A stretch of 64,000 nt of DNA, from NCBI GenBank assembly GCA_036346355.1, contig CM070580.1:27695374-27759373 (forward strand). Reading direction: 5' to 3'. A program made the translations under genes and the position numbers. The notes beneath the pieces were generated by a model. That model made no database searches and had not been told where the DNA came from. It saw nothing but the letters and a program-made list of their open reading frames with translations. This DNA comes from Rhipidocladum racemiflorum (Eukaryota > Streptophyta > Magnoliopsida > Poales > Poaceae). Positions within the stretch are counted from its first letter, which is position 1. Each line of letters starts with the position of its first letter. Positions 10,998 through 22,138 of the stretch are shown here, in pieces.

Positions 10998-11515
10998 CTG
11001 TAGAGTCGAGGATGCCGATTAGAGGGGGGGGTGAATATACGGCTTTAAAAATTCTCTACGAATAATTACACGCCTAAGTACCTCTAAGTCAAAACCTTAA
11101 CAAGAAATAATGCGGAAGCGATAAACTAATATTTGACAATTAAGGCCTAAATCTTTTAGGCTCACTAAGTGCACTAACTAACAAAGTCTCTGCACAAGAA
11201 TTGCAATTCTAAAAACGAGCAATTAATAATTGTACAATAAACATAAATTGCTTTAATGTAAAATGAGAATTGCAAAGCACAAGAGGACACACCGATATTT
11301 TACCGTGGTCTCAGAGACTTGCTGGTCTCCCTTAATCCATATTGAGGCAAGACCAAACCTCTTTGGACCAGCTCCACAAATTGAGCACTCGCCTTGAATC
11401 CACTAGTGGTTGCTCTTTTCCCCTTCGGGTAGGTGAGCACCAACCTTCTCACAACCTTTGTTGAGTAGCTCACCATGCACGACGCCTCCCACGCCATCTA
11501 GGTTCAACGGCGTCG
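10998..11515 (-). repeat. truncated LTR, same family as 44038-47072
   Basis: The sequence begins TGTAGAGTCGAGGATG and remains alignable with the LTR at 44038 for about 500 bases: the gggTGAATATnCGnnTTTnAAAAA start, the ACACACCGA-TTTTACCGTGGT segment, GAGACTTG-GGTCTCCC and the CGCCATCTAGG/CGCCGTCTAGG region. After about 11515 the similarity is lost. The strand is taken from the TATA box of the full copy. Confidence 0.6.
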
Positions 11516-11649
11516 AGACCCTTGTGCAGGCCATGTGGCTATGCACCTCTGTGGGTGATGGGGGCGGGCGGATGGATGTGCAGCGCCAACACCAGCGAAT
11601 AGATGTGCGCTTCTTTAGGTTTAGCGTTGGGTTGTGCTAGGCTACTCTA

Positions 11650-11834
11650 GGCTGATATGTGGGCCTGATGAGCCGACGATCCGCTCATGAGCCAGCTCGG
11701 CTTGGCTCAAAATTTAACCAAGCTATGAAGGAGGCTTGGCTCTAGATGTCCAGATCACGTGCCCGAGCCGAGCCGGCTCGAGATGGATTCAAGCCGAGCC
11801 GGCTCGCAAGCCTCAAGCTTATTTGCCAGCCCTA
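11650..11834. mobile_element. degenerate DNA-transposon end (GCCAGCCCTAG)
   Basis: The stretch is built of repeated GAGCCGAGCCGGCTCG words and ends GCCAGCCCTAG, a terminus seen on small hAT-like elements of grasses. No opposite end was found. It directly abuts the truncated LTR beginning at 11835 and probably removed or displaced its outer part. Confidence 0.35.
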
Positions 11835-13032
11835 GTTGAGATAGTGCCACATCACCCTCCGTCTTCGCATCGGATTTCGTCGTCGCCCACAACGGTTGTC
11901 GTAATTTCTGCGCCCGCCACGTCGTATCTGTGTTGACTTCCTCGGCGTCCGCGTCTTTAAAGCCCACACTCGACCCCTGATCCGTGTTCCTCTCGATGCG
12001 CCTCACCCATCACCCTCCTCGCCATCGCCCGAGGGTTAGCGAAAGCTTGCTAGAGATCTATATCGTTGCTGCCGCCATTAGAGCACCTCCAAGGCACTTC
12101 ATCCTTGGTCTCCACTATGGTAAGCCCCGCCAGATTTGTCTTTCGCCATCCGCTCCATCGCTCCACCGCCGTTGAACCTCTAGTTGCCGAGCCACCTCGA
12201 AAGTCGAAGGGTCGCATGGAAACCGAGGAGTCACACGCAGGAACCCAAGTGACACCACATTGAACGGCAGTGACATTAGCACTGACATCATCCATGACAT
12301 CAGCCATGGACTCGGTCCACCGTCGGCCCCAACTGTTAGCGATGACATCATCAATGATGTCAACGATGATGCCATTATCTTTTTTGTTTCTGGTGAAAAA
12401 TAATTGAAAAACCAAAAAACCATGATGACATCAACATTGTGCAATAGTTCGATACTCCAGTAGAAAAATAATTTAATAATTAGAATTTAATCTTTTTTCT
12501 TTTATTTCAAACTTTCGAGAGCCCGTTCTCACCATACGAGCTCCAATTGAGGTGATTCTAATTTCTAAAATTTTATAAAATTGAGCTCTACTTAATGGTG
12601 AATTGTATTTGATTTTTGGAGTTCACTTGGTCTCTATTTTTTGTATTTATTTTTATTTTATCTCGATTCACGTAGATGTTGAAACACCGGGGATATACGA
12701 GAGTGAAGCTTGGACTCAAGACCAAGGTCAAGAATCAGAGCAAGGACTTTTCTAAGGCAAATTACATGCTGATTCTACCAAGGTCATGTTGAACCCAATT
12801 TTTGAAATGCTTTGTTGAATTTAAATTACTGCATGCATAGTTTCTATAAATATATTTCAATCACAGTTTTTAATCAAATAGTTATGCCATGATTGTTAAA
12901 GCCACATTTGATGATTGAATCCCTTATGCCATTATAACCCTAGTATTATATTTAGTATTATGTGATGACTATCAAAACAGTTACATATGCTTAGTCTTGA
13001 TTAGACCTGAATTTAGGTTATTTTTGGGTATT
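11835..13032 (+). repeat. truncated 5' LTR of a deleted Tekay-type element
   Basis: This 1.2-kb segment is a direct repeat of 13775-14972. Both begin GTTGAGATAG(T/C)GCCACAT, share GACTTCCTCGG(C/T)GT(C/T)CGCGTCTTTAAAGCCC, the TGACATCATCAATGATG region and the long AT-rich tail, and part company after TTTTTGGTATTTG. The second copy lies inside the complete LTR at 13300-16127, so this is the remaining middle of the partner LTR. Its outer 475 bases and its inner 1.1 kb are gone. Confidence 0.75.
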
Positions 13033-13053
13033 TGCTTAGACCTAACAGAGCAA

Positions 13054-13287
13054 GTGTGGATGAAAAGTATTGATATCCAAGAGGATCTGACCTATCAAGA
13101 GCATCCGATCAAGATTCTTGAGATAGCAGAATGAGTCACTCGCAATAGGTCTATTTATTTTTGCAAGGTTCAGTGGAGTAATCACTCAGAGGAAGAAATC
13201 ACTTAGGAAAAAGAAGAAGAGGTTAAAACGGGATACCCTAATCTCTTTGCTAGTCAATCCGAATCTCGTGTTCGAGATTATTTGTAA
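13054..13287 (+). pseudogene. C-terminal end of chromovirus pol (integrase tail/chromodomain), broken
   Basis: A 77-codon frame immediately 5' of the 3' LTR encodes the conserved C-terminus of Tekay/Del-type pol. Recognisable pieces are QEDLTYQEHPIKIL, then VTRNRS, then KVQWSNHSEEE, and a tail EEVKTGYPNLF. The family protein targets integration through a chromodomain-like module. It is broken by TGA at 13132-13134 and TAG at 13204-13206, and everything upstream (gag through integrase core) has been deleted, joining this tail to the middle of the 5' LTR. The position directly before TGTAACACC confirms the LTR border. Confidence 0.82.
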
Positions 13288-13299
13288 GGACGGTAGGTT

Positions 13300-16127
13300 T
13301 GTAACACCTTGAAAAATTAAAATTTAGAATTAATTATTTATTTGTAATTTTTTGAGGATTTTTTTGATTTTTTTTGAATTTTTTTGAATTATTTTAAACA
13401 TCTTTGAATTACGCCTATGGTGAAAATTTACTTAAAATGTTTGAAATTTTAAATAAACTTTTTTTGAAATATACTATTTGAGTTATAAAAGCCTCAAAAT
13501 ATGTTTAGTAATTTTCTTATAATTTTTTGATATTTTCACTATTTTATTTGAATTTATTAAATGTTTGGAATTATTTTAAATGGAAAAGTTTGAAAATCAT
13601 TAAATAGTCTTCGGGCCGAAACCCAATGGGCCAAGCCCATTTGCTTCGCTTTGGCCTAGCCCACCATTGCCACACCGCGCAAACCCTAGCGCATGGCTGT
13701 TGTATTTGATCTTGCGGTCGAGACTCGCCCACATCGCCCTTGCACGTGAACCGTCCGATCGACACTATGTGGAGAGTTGAGATAGCGCCACATTGCCCTT
13801 CGTCTCCATGTCGGATTGCATCATCGCCTGCAACGATCGCCACAATTTTTGCACCTGCTGCGTCATATTCGTGCTGACTTCCTCGGTGTTCGCGTCTTTA
13901 AAGCCCGCACTCGAGCCCCAATCCATGTTCCTCTCGACACGCCTCACCTATTGCCCTTGTCGTCGTCGCCCGAGAGCCCGCCGTCGCTCTGCGAAAGCTC
14001 GCTGGAGATCTATATCGCTGTTGTCAGCATTAGAGCGCCTCCAAGACACTTCGTCGTTGGTCTCTGCTTTAGTAAGCACTGCCAGCTTCGTCTTCCTCCA
14101 TCCACTCCATCGCTCTGCCGCCGTCGAACCTCCGATCGTTAGGCCACCTCAGAAGACGAATGGTCACACGAAAGCCGAGGAGTCACACGTATGAACCGAA
14201 ATGATGCCACATCGAACGTCGGTGACATCAGCACTGACATCATCCATGATGTTAGCCTGGACTCGATCCATCGTGGGCCCCACCTGTTAGTGATGACATC
14301 ATCAATGATGCAATAATCTTTTTTGTTTTCGGTGAAAAATAATTCAAAAACCCAAAAAAACCCTAATGAGGTCAGCATTGTGCAATAATTCGATTTTTCA
14401 GTAGAAAAATAATTCAATAATTAGAATTTCATCTTTTTTTTTCTTTTATTTCAAACTTTCGAGAGCCCGTTCTCATTCATGCGAGCTCCGATTGAGGTGA
14501 TTCTAATTTCTAAAATTTTATAAAATTGAGCTCTATTTCATGGTGAATTTTATTTGATTTTTGGAGTTCATTTTATCTCTATTTTTGGTATTTATTCTTA
14601 TTTTCTCCCAATTCGTGTAGATATTGAAACACCGGGGGTATACGAGAATGAAACATGGACTCAAGACCAAGGTCCAAAACAAGAGCAATGACTTTTCTAA
14701 AGCAAGTTACACATTCTTGATCATATTGAACCCAATTATTGAAATGCTTTGTTGAATTCAAAATATTGCATGCATAGTTTCTATAAATGTATTTCAATCC
14801 TAGTTTTAAATCAAATAGTTATGCCATGATTGTTAAAGCCACATTTGACGATTGAATCCATTATGCCATTATAGCCCTATGATTATATTTAGTGTTATGT
14901 GATGACTATCAAAACAGTTACGACATGCTTAGTCTTGCTTAGACCCGAATTTATGTTATTTTTTGGTATTTGTGCCAAATGATGATTATATTGAAATTGA
15001 AAGCTATGTTTTGAGGTTTTATGTCATATCAAGCTAAAGTTGAAAATATGATTTAGATTGGATGTAACAGGTTAGTTTGGCGGTTTGTTGGGTTGTTGAA
15101 AGCTTGGCTAGTCAATTAAGGACCTATTTGTGAGTTGATGTATGTAAAGCATTATCATACTACAACATGTTTTGTATGGGACAGACCTGGTTATCCAAAT
15201 TACAACATAACATGGATAGTTATGCTATTAGGTGGGAAGTGTTGTGTGTGTGAGGCTGCCACTTGGCGCAAGAGGGAGCTTCTAAATTAGGGTGATCCTC
15301 TAAGAGATGAAACTTTAGCAGACATGACTACATGGATGGACCTTTATGGATCTTTGTCGTGATTTTCTCTGCCACACACAAAAGGAAGTGTGTATTTTGG
15401 CACAAGGAGGCAATCATGTCTTGTGGGTAAAGATGTACAACCTATGCAGAGTGTAAAACTAATCAATTAGCAGCACCCGCGATCATGGGTATGTTGAGAT
15501 GGCCTTCTACAGATTAGATTTTATTGTTCACAAAAATAGTTTTGAGAAAGTGTTCAATGGGGGTGGAGTGAGTCCATCTAGGTAAATTTGGGTTAGATTT
15601 TAGGAGAGATTCCTAAGTTGCTTTCAGGAGTGATTCCTGAAACCAGAAATATCAAAAAATAAAATTTTTCTGTTTACATAAGAATTGTGTATTTGGAAAA
15701 TTATTTAGAATATTTGTGAACTTGCTGCTTTATGCTAAAATAACTGTATAACCTTTCATTGATTCCCTTTACATTACCACTGCATTTCATGTGTGACTTG
15801 CGAAGTACTTTTGTACTCACCATTGCTTACTCCGCTGATTCAGAGGAGTAGTAGGCCTATGATGGTGAGGACCAGGATAACTAAGACTGCTACCCCAGTT
15901 GATTGCTAATAGCAAATCTATTGTGTTTTACTTCAGTTTAATATTTTCACTACTTTACATTTATTTGGTCTGCGAGCCAATCTTATTGTAAAAGACTATG
16001 TCAGTTTATAAATAAAGGTACTTTTGATATGTTGTATTATCAACTTTGTTTATTGTGTACACGAGCTCGATCCTGGATCACTGTGTTACACAAAGGGTTC
16101 GGGGGTGTTACTTCCGGGTCCGACATT
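13300..16127 (+). repeat. 3' LTR of the deleted Tekay-type element
   Basis: It starts TGTAACACC, the usual first bases of grass Tekay/Del LTRs, thirteen bases after the pol stop codon. It ends near GGGTCCGACA at about 16127. The 2.8 kb includes an AT-rich U3, a GC-richer stretch (13620-14190) with failed ORFs, the region shared with 11835-13032, a GAAGTACTTTTGTACTCAC hairpin-like motif at 15802-15820 and an AATAAA at about 16011. The exact 3' border is inferred, because no 5-bp duplication of AGGTT could be found. Confidence 0.72.
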
Positions 16128-17093
16128 ACATTAGAGGCCCATTAGGAACTTAAAACCCATTAGAATTCGGATCACCATCCAAATTAAGTCACAACCCTTT
16201 AAACGTGTGACCCTATATGTTCACGTATGCCTAGAAAAAGCTGTACTCTTACCCGACCATTAATCGGTAGTGGTCCCTAACAGGACGTGCCTATTCCCGA
16301 GTATATGTAAAGATCACATCGGACGAACCTAAACAATTATTAGTTATATGCATGTCACTTTGCCTCATGATATCGTTCAAATCCAAGGTGAGTACATGCT
16401 ATTCTTGTTTAGTTAGCTCAACCACTCTTTCTCGATTACGTGACTTGAAATTCCAACTACAATTAACTTTTAAACTGCGAGTAGCATGGCCATGCATTTC
16501 TGGAATCCGACCACTCGAGAGGTCTAGAGGTATATCTCCTGTTGAATGGAGGGGCAAATCCCATATTGATCGACCATGCTTCGCAGCATGCTTTATGACA
16601 AACCCGAAAACCATCTTTATAACTAACCAGTTACAGAGTAGCATTTGGCAACCCCTAAGTAAGTCATTACATATCTCGAGGATATGTGCTAACCTCAAGT
16701 CTAAGGATATAGCATACTCATCTCGAGTACATGCACCAACCTCAAGTCTAAGAATATAGCATACACAACGTTCTCGCAGTATCTCAAGATGGGTCGATCC
16801 AACTCTATATTCTATAACATGTGTCCATATTACTGGTTTGATATCTTCATATCTATGACTTGTGAAACATGATTATCAACCAATACATATGCTAGTCTAT
16901 TCATATGTGTTCTTGTATGTTTATCAACTAGGGACCACTTTAGAATAATCATCGCAAAGTCACATATAGAGTTTCACAAACAAGTCACATACTTGCTACT
17001 AAATAATAATAATATTCAAAGAACAAAATAATTAATTACGAACATAAAAATTATAATCATCTTTATAACTGCTTCCGGGGTATATCTTCAACA
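16128..17093 (-). repeat. BARE/Angela-type Ty1-copia LTR, solo or truncated
   Basis: On the minus strand the sequence begins TGTTGAAGATATACCCCGGA at 17093 and continues into GTGGTCCCTAGTTGATAAACA (about 16910-16930) and TGTTTCACAAGTCAT (about 16860). These words are characteristic of the BARE-1/Angela/WIS copia LTR group. About 0.96 kb is present against a usual 1.7-1.8 kb, and the far end stops at the chromovirus LTR border, so it is probably truncated there. No coding sequence accompanies it. Local GATATAGCATA...CTCAAGTCTAAG words repeat twice around 16690-16760. Confidence 0.7.
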
Positions 17094-18935
17094 ATAATGT
17101 TAAATGAGATCTAGCGGCTACTCCGAACGTCTGGGCCCTAATTATTCCCTAACCAAGTTTTGGTCAGCAAGGATCGATGCAAATTAAGACGAGGACACGA
17201 TATGTATCTCTATTAGATCGTCCGCAGCAGCTACCAAAGCCATCCGAAATTCCGTACACTGAACATAGACAAGCAGACAGGCACGATCCAGACAAGGGCT
17301 TGGAAACCCTATGCTACTCGCTCCAGAAATCTGCCCAGAATCTACGTATGAAATGATCCTCAGACACAGCACCTGCCTGACCAGAAGGGGGCACGCCTGA
17401 CAAGTTGCCATTGGCAATCACTGGTTAACTCGGTTTCGCTTTGCAGCTCCGCGTAACATGCAACTGTCTGGTAGTTGTTAAAGAGAACCTGGACACTTGG
17501 CTTGCGCTGGGCTCTTTAGACAAGAAGATGGCAAGCGGCATGTGGACTTCTTTTTTAAAAAAAAAAAAAAATCTCAAGCAGTCCACAGCAAGAGAGCCTT
17601 TTGGGGGCATCGCGTTGCGCCAAGGAAGATCAGATCCAGGCCGGCCCCCTAATTGATGGTAACTCATCTTCAAGTCGTGGCAAGCAATTGTTTAGCCACT
17701 CGTTAATTGCCTCAAGTTTTTATTGGCCCGTCAGTCAAAAAGTTAGAATACTAGCGTACCTACATGCTGTGCAAGAAATGGCTATGAAACGCTTAATGCT
17801 AAATTCAATGCGATATTTTTTTTTAACAAGGCGGTTGTGGTAAAATTTCGAGAAATTTTGTAGTGAATTATACTAGCAGTATATGGTAGGTAGTTGATGT
17901 TAGATATAGTCATTGATTTGTTGATGGCACTATACTGCTCTACTAATGAAGAATATAAATAAATACTAGTTAATCTGATCTATTAAATTAAAAAGAATGA
18001 ATGATCCATATTAAATATAATGTAAACGTAAAAGTGAGAGATATTTAAGCAGCAAGCAAATTGAGCATCACCTAGTAAAATATGTTACCACCGTTCTTAA
18101 ATCACCGATTAGTGTGCAGTTCCGGCATCCTTCCTGCAAACGAATACTGGGAGAACATTGAGTTATGTGCATAACAGCAGATTGTATGAGTCTGACCCTT
18201 GGTTCGCATGAGACTAATTACCCGTTGACATTTCCAAAATGGCCAAGGAGCTTCTTTCGGTGGATCAAGAGGCAATAGAAAAACATACATGGCACGTTCA
18301 TGTACACGCACGCTTATACATGTGCACGCTTTATATTTATCTCTCCAGTCCTTTGCAATAGAATTATAGAAACAAGCTCAACTGACACATACAACTATGG
18401 CCCTATTGGGATAGCTTATCTTCAGCTTCTACTTAAAAAAAAAAACAGATTATTTCTCAGAAAGAAAAATTCTAGATAGCTTTTTTCACAATAAAAAACT
18501 ATCCTCTATATAGAATCAAAATCCGGATATCAGCTGATTCTCGACGGCCCTGTCCTCCAACTCTACGCACAGTCGGCTCAGCCCGATTCTCCTACAAACA
18601 GAAATAGTTTCTCTCGTAATCCAAAATATACACAATTATATAAGTTGTTCCAAGGAGGACCTATATTAAGGATTGGAGATAGAGCACGTAGGATTCAACT
18701 ATATAGAAACATACACATACTATCGAAGTAGACGTTAAAAAAAAATACATTGTCGCAATCATTAGTGTCGTTATGGATGTATAGCCAATAGCTCGTTTAG
18801 CTGTTTGCCTGTTTGCAAAGTTTCTAGTGTTGACTTTCCATGTATACATGTTTTTTATATATAATGATTAGGCGCGCGATCAAATCCAGAAGATAAGTAA
18901 CCACGTGTTTCCAACTGTAGAATATAAATCCATAA
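17094..18935. other. no gene recognised; intergenic DNA
   Basis: Nothing coding is recognisable. An A-run lies near 17557. A possible MITE begins near 18400 (GGCCCTATTGGGATAGCTTAT), but its other end could not be set. Confidence 0.5.
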
Positions 18936-19077
18936 TGTACAATGGTCACAGTCAGCTGTCTATAAGAGATGTCATGTAGGATTTTAAGTGACGTGGAGGA
19001 GAGATAAGAAGGAGAGAGAAATCTGCTGTCTACTATGGAGATGCATTATAGACAGCTGTTGTCTATACCACTGTACA
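18936..19077. mobile_element. 142-bp MITE with long inverted ends
   Basis: The left terminus TGTACAATGGT, then CAGCTGTCTATA, is matched in inverted form by TATAGACAGCTG and ACCACTGTACA at the right. The inverted repeat spans about 29 bases with few mismatches. The core holds the purine-rich GGAGGAGAGATAAGAAGGAG. No transposase or exact target duplication is seen. Confidence 0.7.
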
Positions 19078-19728
19078 TGCCAATGAGAAGACAAGTTAAT
19101 TTCCTAGTAAGAGAGAGAAAAAAATAGAAAGCGGGATTACATTGGAGTCCTCAATAGGACAGTTTGGCTGGGCTCGCTTGATTCTAGATATACATGAGCC
19201 TTACGGGGACAATGCTTTCTAGGCATCATTGGACATTCTAATTCAGAATCACAAACCGAATTGCACAAATTCTAAAGCGGTAATTGTAATACCTTGGTCC
19301 ATTAGTGTGAAGGTCCGTGTGAAGTGGTGGTATGATTAGTTACGTATTGCTTGTCTAAAGTGAATTATAGTAATATATAATGTCTGTTTGATACAAATAT
19401 AACACCTCTGGATTAATTCATTTATAAGAAGCGAGGACTAAAGTGTAAGCGAGGTGCTATTGATGCGCGGGTCTACCCCAGGTAAACTAAGATATTGAGC
19501 AAAATTTGGGCCAGGATATTATAGTAATGTCCGAAGTAAAGTAGTTAGCATGTAGATTTCACTTTCGTGCTTTTCATTTCTCTCCTTTTTGGAAAGAGCA
19601 TAGAGGCACTTCTGGCATAAATCTTGATCCAGCCGACACCAGAGTTTAAGAGTTGGCATTGTGGAACAGGGGCAGGGTAAACCTCATGCGTAGTCCACCC
19701 TGTGCATGGGAGTTAGCGTTTATCTAAA

Positions 19729-19923
19729 GGTCTATTTGGTTCGATGATAAATTTATCTCATCAAATATTATCAAAATTTGGTAAAGAAGATTAACTAGAC
19801 AACCAAGAGAGAAGGAACTCTTGCTAAAGTTTAATAGCAAACTAAATGCTTATCAAATTTAATCAACATTACAAAATTTTAGTAAGTCAAATATTGTTAA
19901 CCATTATAAGCAAACCAAACAGG
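19729..19923. mobile_element. 195-bp MITE candidate with TTTGGTT termini
   Basis: The left end GGTCTATTTGGTTCGATGAT and the inverted right end CCTGTTTGGTTTGCTTATAA match at most positions. The interior is AT-rich. The size and termini fit short MITEs of grasses. The superfamily is undecided. Confidence 0.55.
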
Positions 19924-20250
19924 CTTTGAAGACCGCATAGGTTTTTTGTGAGGATAGGAGCGCAGCATCGCGTAGTAGCCACCATGCATCCGTAGGGCTA
20001 ACGCACGCATAGTGTGGCAGTGGTGACCTTACTCCCTCTTGAGAGTTGGCAACAAATTCTAATTTTGTTGTGTAGGCGGTAGAGGTGGGCGTCATGCCGT
20101 GCCGAGCCTGCCCAGCATGGGACTATCGTGCTTCGAGCCTGAACCGTGCCGGGCCGCGACAGCCCGTCGTGCCTGCCAAGATGCACGGAGATAAGGTAGT
20201 GGACACAAATATTAGGGGGGAAGAACTAAATTTTACTTATTCTTGACCGT

Positions 20251-20410
20251 TGCTCCGTCTCTCTCTCAGTCTCTCTCGCACTCTCTCTTGCCAGATCAAT
20301 CTCTCTTGCTCGCTCTCTCTCTCCCTCGTCCAACCAGTCTCTCTCTCTCTCTCTCAATTTTTCAGTCTCTCTCACCGGATCATTCTCTCTCTCAATCTCT
20401 CTCGTTTGAT

Positions 20411-20448
<38 letters not shown>

Positions 20449-20455
20449 CGATCAG
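20251..20455. repeat. (CT)n microsatellite, left of the gypsy insertion
   Basis: The CTCTCT run contains CAATCTCTCTC and GATCAGTCTC interruptions. It continues at 33848-34130, so it was one tract before the insertion. Confidence 0.85.
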
Positions 20456-21038
20456 TGACGAGTACCCGTACCATGGGTACCCCCAGCGGCCCAAAAGGAC
20501 GCACGGGCCGACCCAGGCCAGTCGAGGCCCAAAGTCACGACCACCGGGCAAGATCCGAAATCACGACCAGGTCTCCGATATCCCAGAGAAGCGACGGCAT
20601 TTATTGCGTATCGAGCGCATTAAATGCCAGCCATAATAACGATGACGTAGCGGCACAAGTTCCCGACCCTCGCATTTACTGCGAACGACGCAAAGAACTA
20701 CGGCGACCGCCAGCCAGCGGCAGGGGAGTCGGCGGCACCCCATCAACCCGCCACTTTCGGACGACCGATAGCACAGACTTTTTCCTCTTTTTTCTAACCA
20801 ACAGTGTAACCTTCCTCCTCGCCTATATAAAGGGGGGAGGGGCGAGCATGTAAAGGGACAAACCAGCAAGACGAGAAAAGAAGATCAATACAATCCAACT
20901 CACACGAACTGGAGTAGGGACGTTCTGCCCGAACCAGTATACATCTTGTGCTCACCCGAGTCAAGCCGTTCGAGGAGAGGGAGCGTGCACCCCCGTCGAC
21001 CTATACAAATTCACTAGCCGGTGCCCGAAACACCGACA
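20456..21038 (+). repeat. 5' LTR of the Tat-lineage Ty3/gypsy element
   Basis: The LTR runs from TGACGAGTACCC to AACACCGACA (583 bp) and is preceded by the target duplication ATCAG (20451-20455). It matches the 3' LTR at 33278-33842. The last 185 bases differ by about one base, while the first half differs by many short indels. It contains a TATA box at 20824. Confidence 0.93.
20824..20831 (+). promoter_or_regulatory. LTR TATA box
   Basis: CCTATATAAAGGGG lies about 207 bases before the LTR end and is conserved in the 3' LTR at 33628-33635. It is the probable sense promoter of the element. Confidence 0.75.
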
Positions 21039-21040
21039 GT

Positions 21041-21058
21041 TGGCGCGCCAGGTAGGGG
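21041..21058 (+). other. primer-binding site
   Basis: TGGCGCGCCAGGTAGGGG follows the 5' LTR after two bases. The TGG start fits pairing with a tRNA CCA end. I do not name the tRNA. The site differs from the Met primer used by the left element, which separates the two lineages. Confidence 0.75.
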
Positions 21059-21124
21059 CTGCGCACGCCGTCGCCGTTGCTTTCCCGCTCAGCTTCCTCG
21101 ACGGTCCTTTTCTTCGACACCGCC

Positions 21125-22138
21125 ATGCCGATAGCATCGATCCGCTTCGGTTCCCTCGACTTCATCACCACCGCGGCGGGACAGATGGTGATCGTCCCCG
21201 CCGTGCTCCGGCGCCAAACGCCCCCCGTGGACCTTGGCGCCGTCTCCAGCGTCCTCAGTGACCTTCGGCTCGAGGCCCCCACACGGACCCCGACGCCAAA
21301 GCACGCCAAAAGCTCCTTCGCCCCGGACGACGAGCAGGGGCATCAAGTAGCGGCGGTTGCGCCCGCTACGCCTTCACGCTTCGTAGCGACGGTCGGCCAC
21401 GCGCCCGACGACGACCATTCGGACAACTCCTCCGGCCACGGCTCTAGCGGAGGGAGAGATAAGAATGCATCAGCGCTATCGCGAGCCCGACATCGGCAGG
21501 CGCGAACAACCCCTCCGCTACCCCGGTCACGCCGAAGACTCTCCTCCAATGCACCGAGGAGGACCACCAGACTCGCCGCGCCGACCTTCAGCGACGGCGC
21601 GAAGAGCTGGAGGTTCAAAAAGCCGAGCTCGACAAGCTCCAAGCCGATCTGGATCAGCATCCACCCGCAGTTCTACCTGCACCTAGCGGCGCACGTGCTC
21701 GCGCACGCCAGGTTCACCACCTGCTGGCCAAAGGGACCGACAATTCGTCGTTCTTTCCACACGCCGGCCAAAACATCGCCGCGGCGGCAATGTTGCTCCG
21801 CAGCATCCCTGAGCCAGACGATCCCGCGGCCAAGGCAACCCACCAGAATCTCCGAGCGCTGGTGGAACGAGCAGCCGCGAAACACGCGCATGGCTCCAAG
21901 TCACAGCGTTCGGGCGCCTCTTCAGACGGCCCGCACCGCGACGCTTCCCGGGGCCACCGGAGCAGAACAAGGGCGGCATCGCCCCCCGAACAACCCCAGG
22001 CATCGCGCACCCCGGTGCGCCAACGCTTGGGTGACGAACGCGACGTTCGCGCCACCCTCCAGGCACGAAGAAGGGCAGGGAACGACCCGGCCCGGACGTA
22101 CGTCGCCGACAGCGCCCCACGATGGGACCGCAGCCCGA
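21125..22138 (+). pseudogene. Tat-lineage gag, N-terminal part, frameshifted and interrupted
   Basis: The ATG at 21125 opens a frame (MPIASIRFG...) that carries the gag N-terminus to about 21470. The reading frame then shifts, and from about 21540 the gag continues in another frame. That second part has a coiled-coil stretch rich in Glu, Arg and Leu, then SIPEPDDPAAKA near 21800, and reaches 22138, where a solo LTR interrupts it. Gag continues in frame at 25438 when one copy of the CCCGA duplication is removed. One or more indels near 21470-21540 explain the frame change. The antisense frames across this GC-rich stretch are shadows. Confidence 0.78.

Noticed and set aside
11835..14972. Simple tandem segmental duplication
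   Set aside because: The spacer holds the pol C-terminus and an LTR start, so the two copies are LTRs of one deleted element.
20226..20504. Frames of Ser/Leu or Arg/Glu repeats
   Set aside because: Translation of the (CT)n microsatellite.
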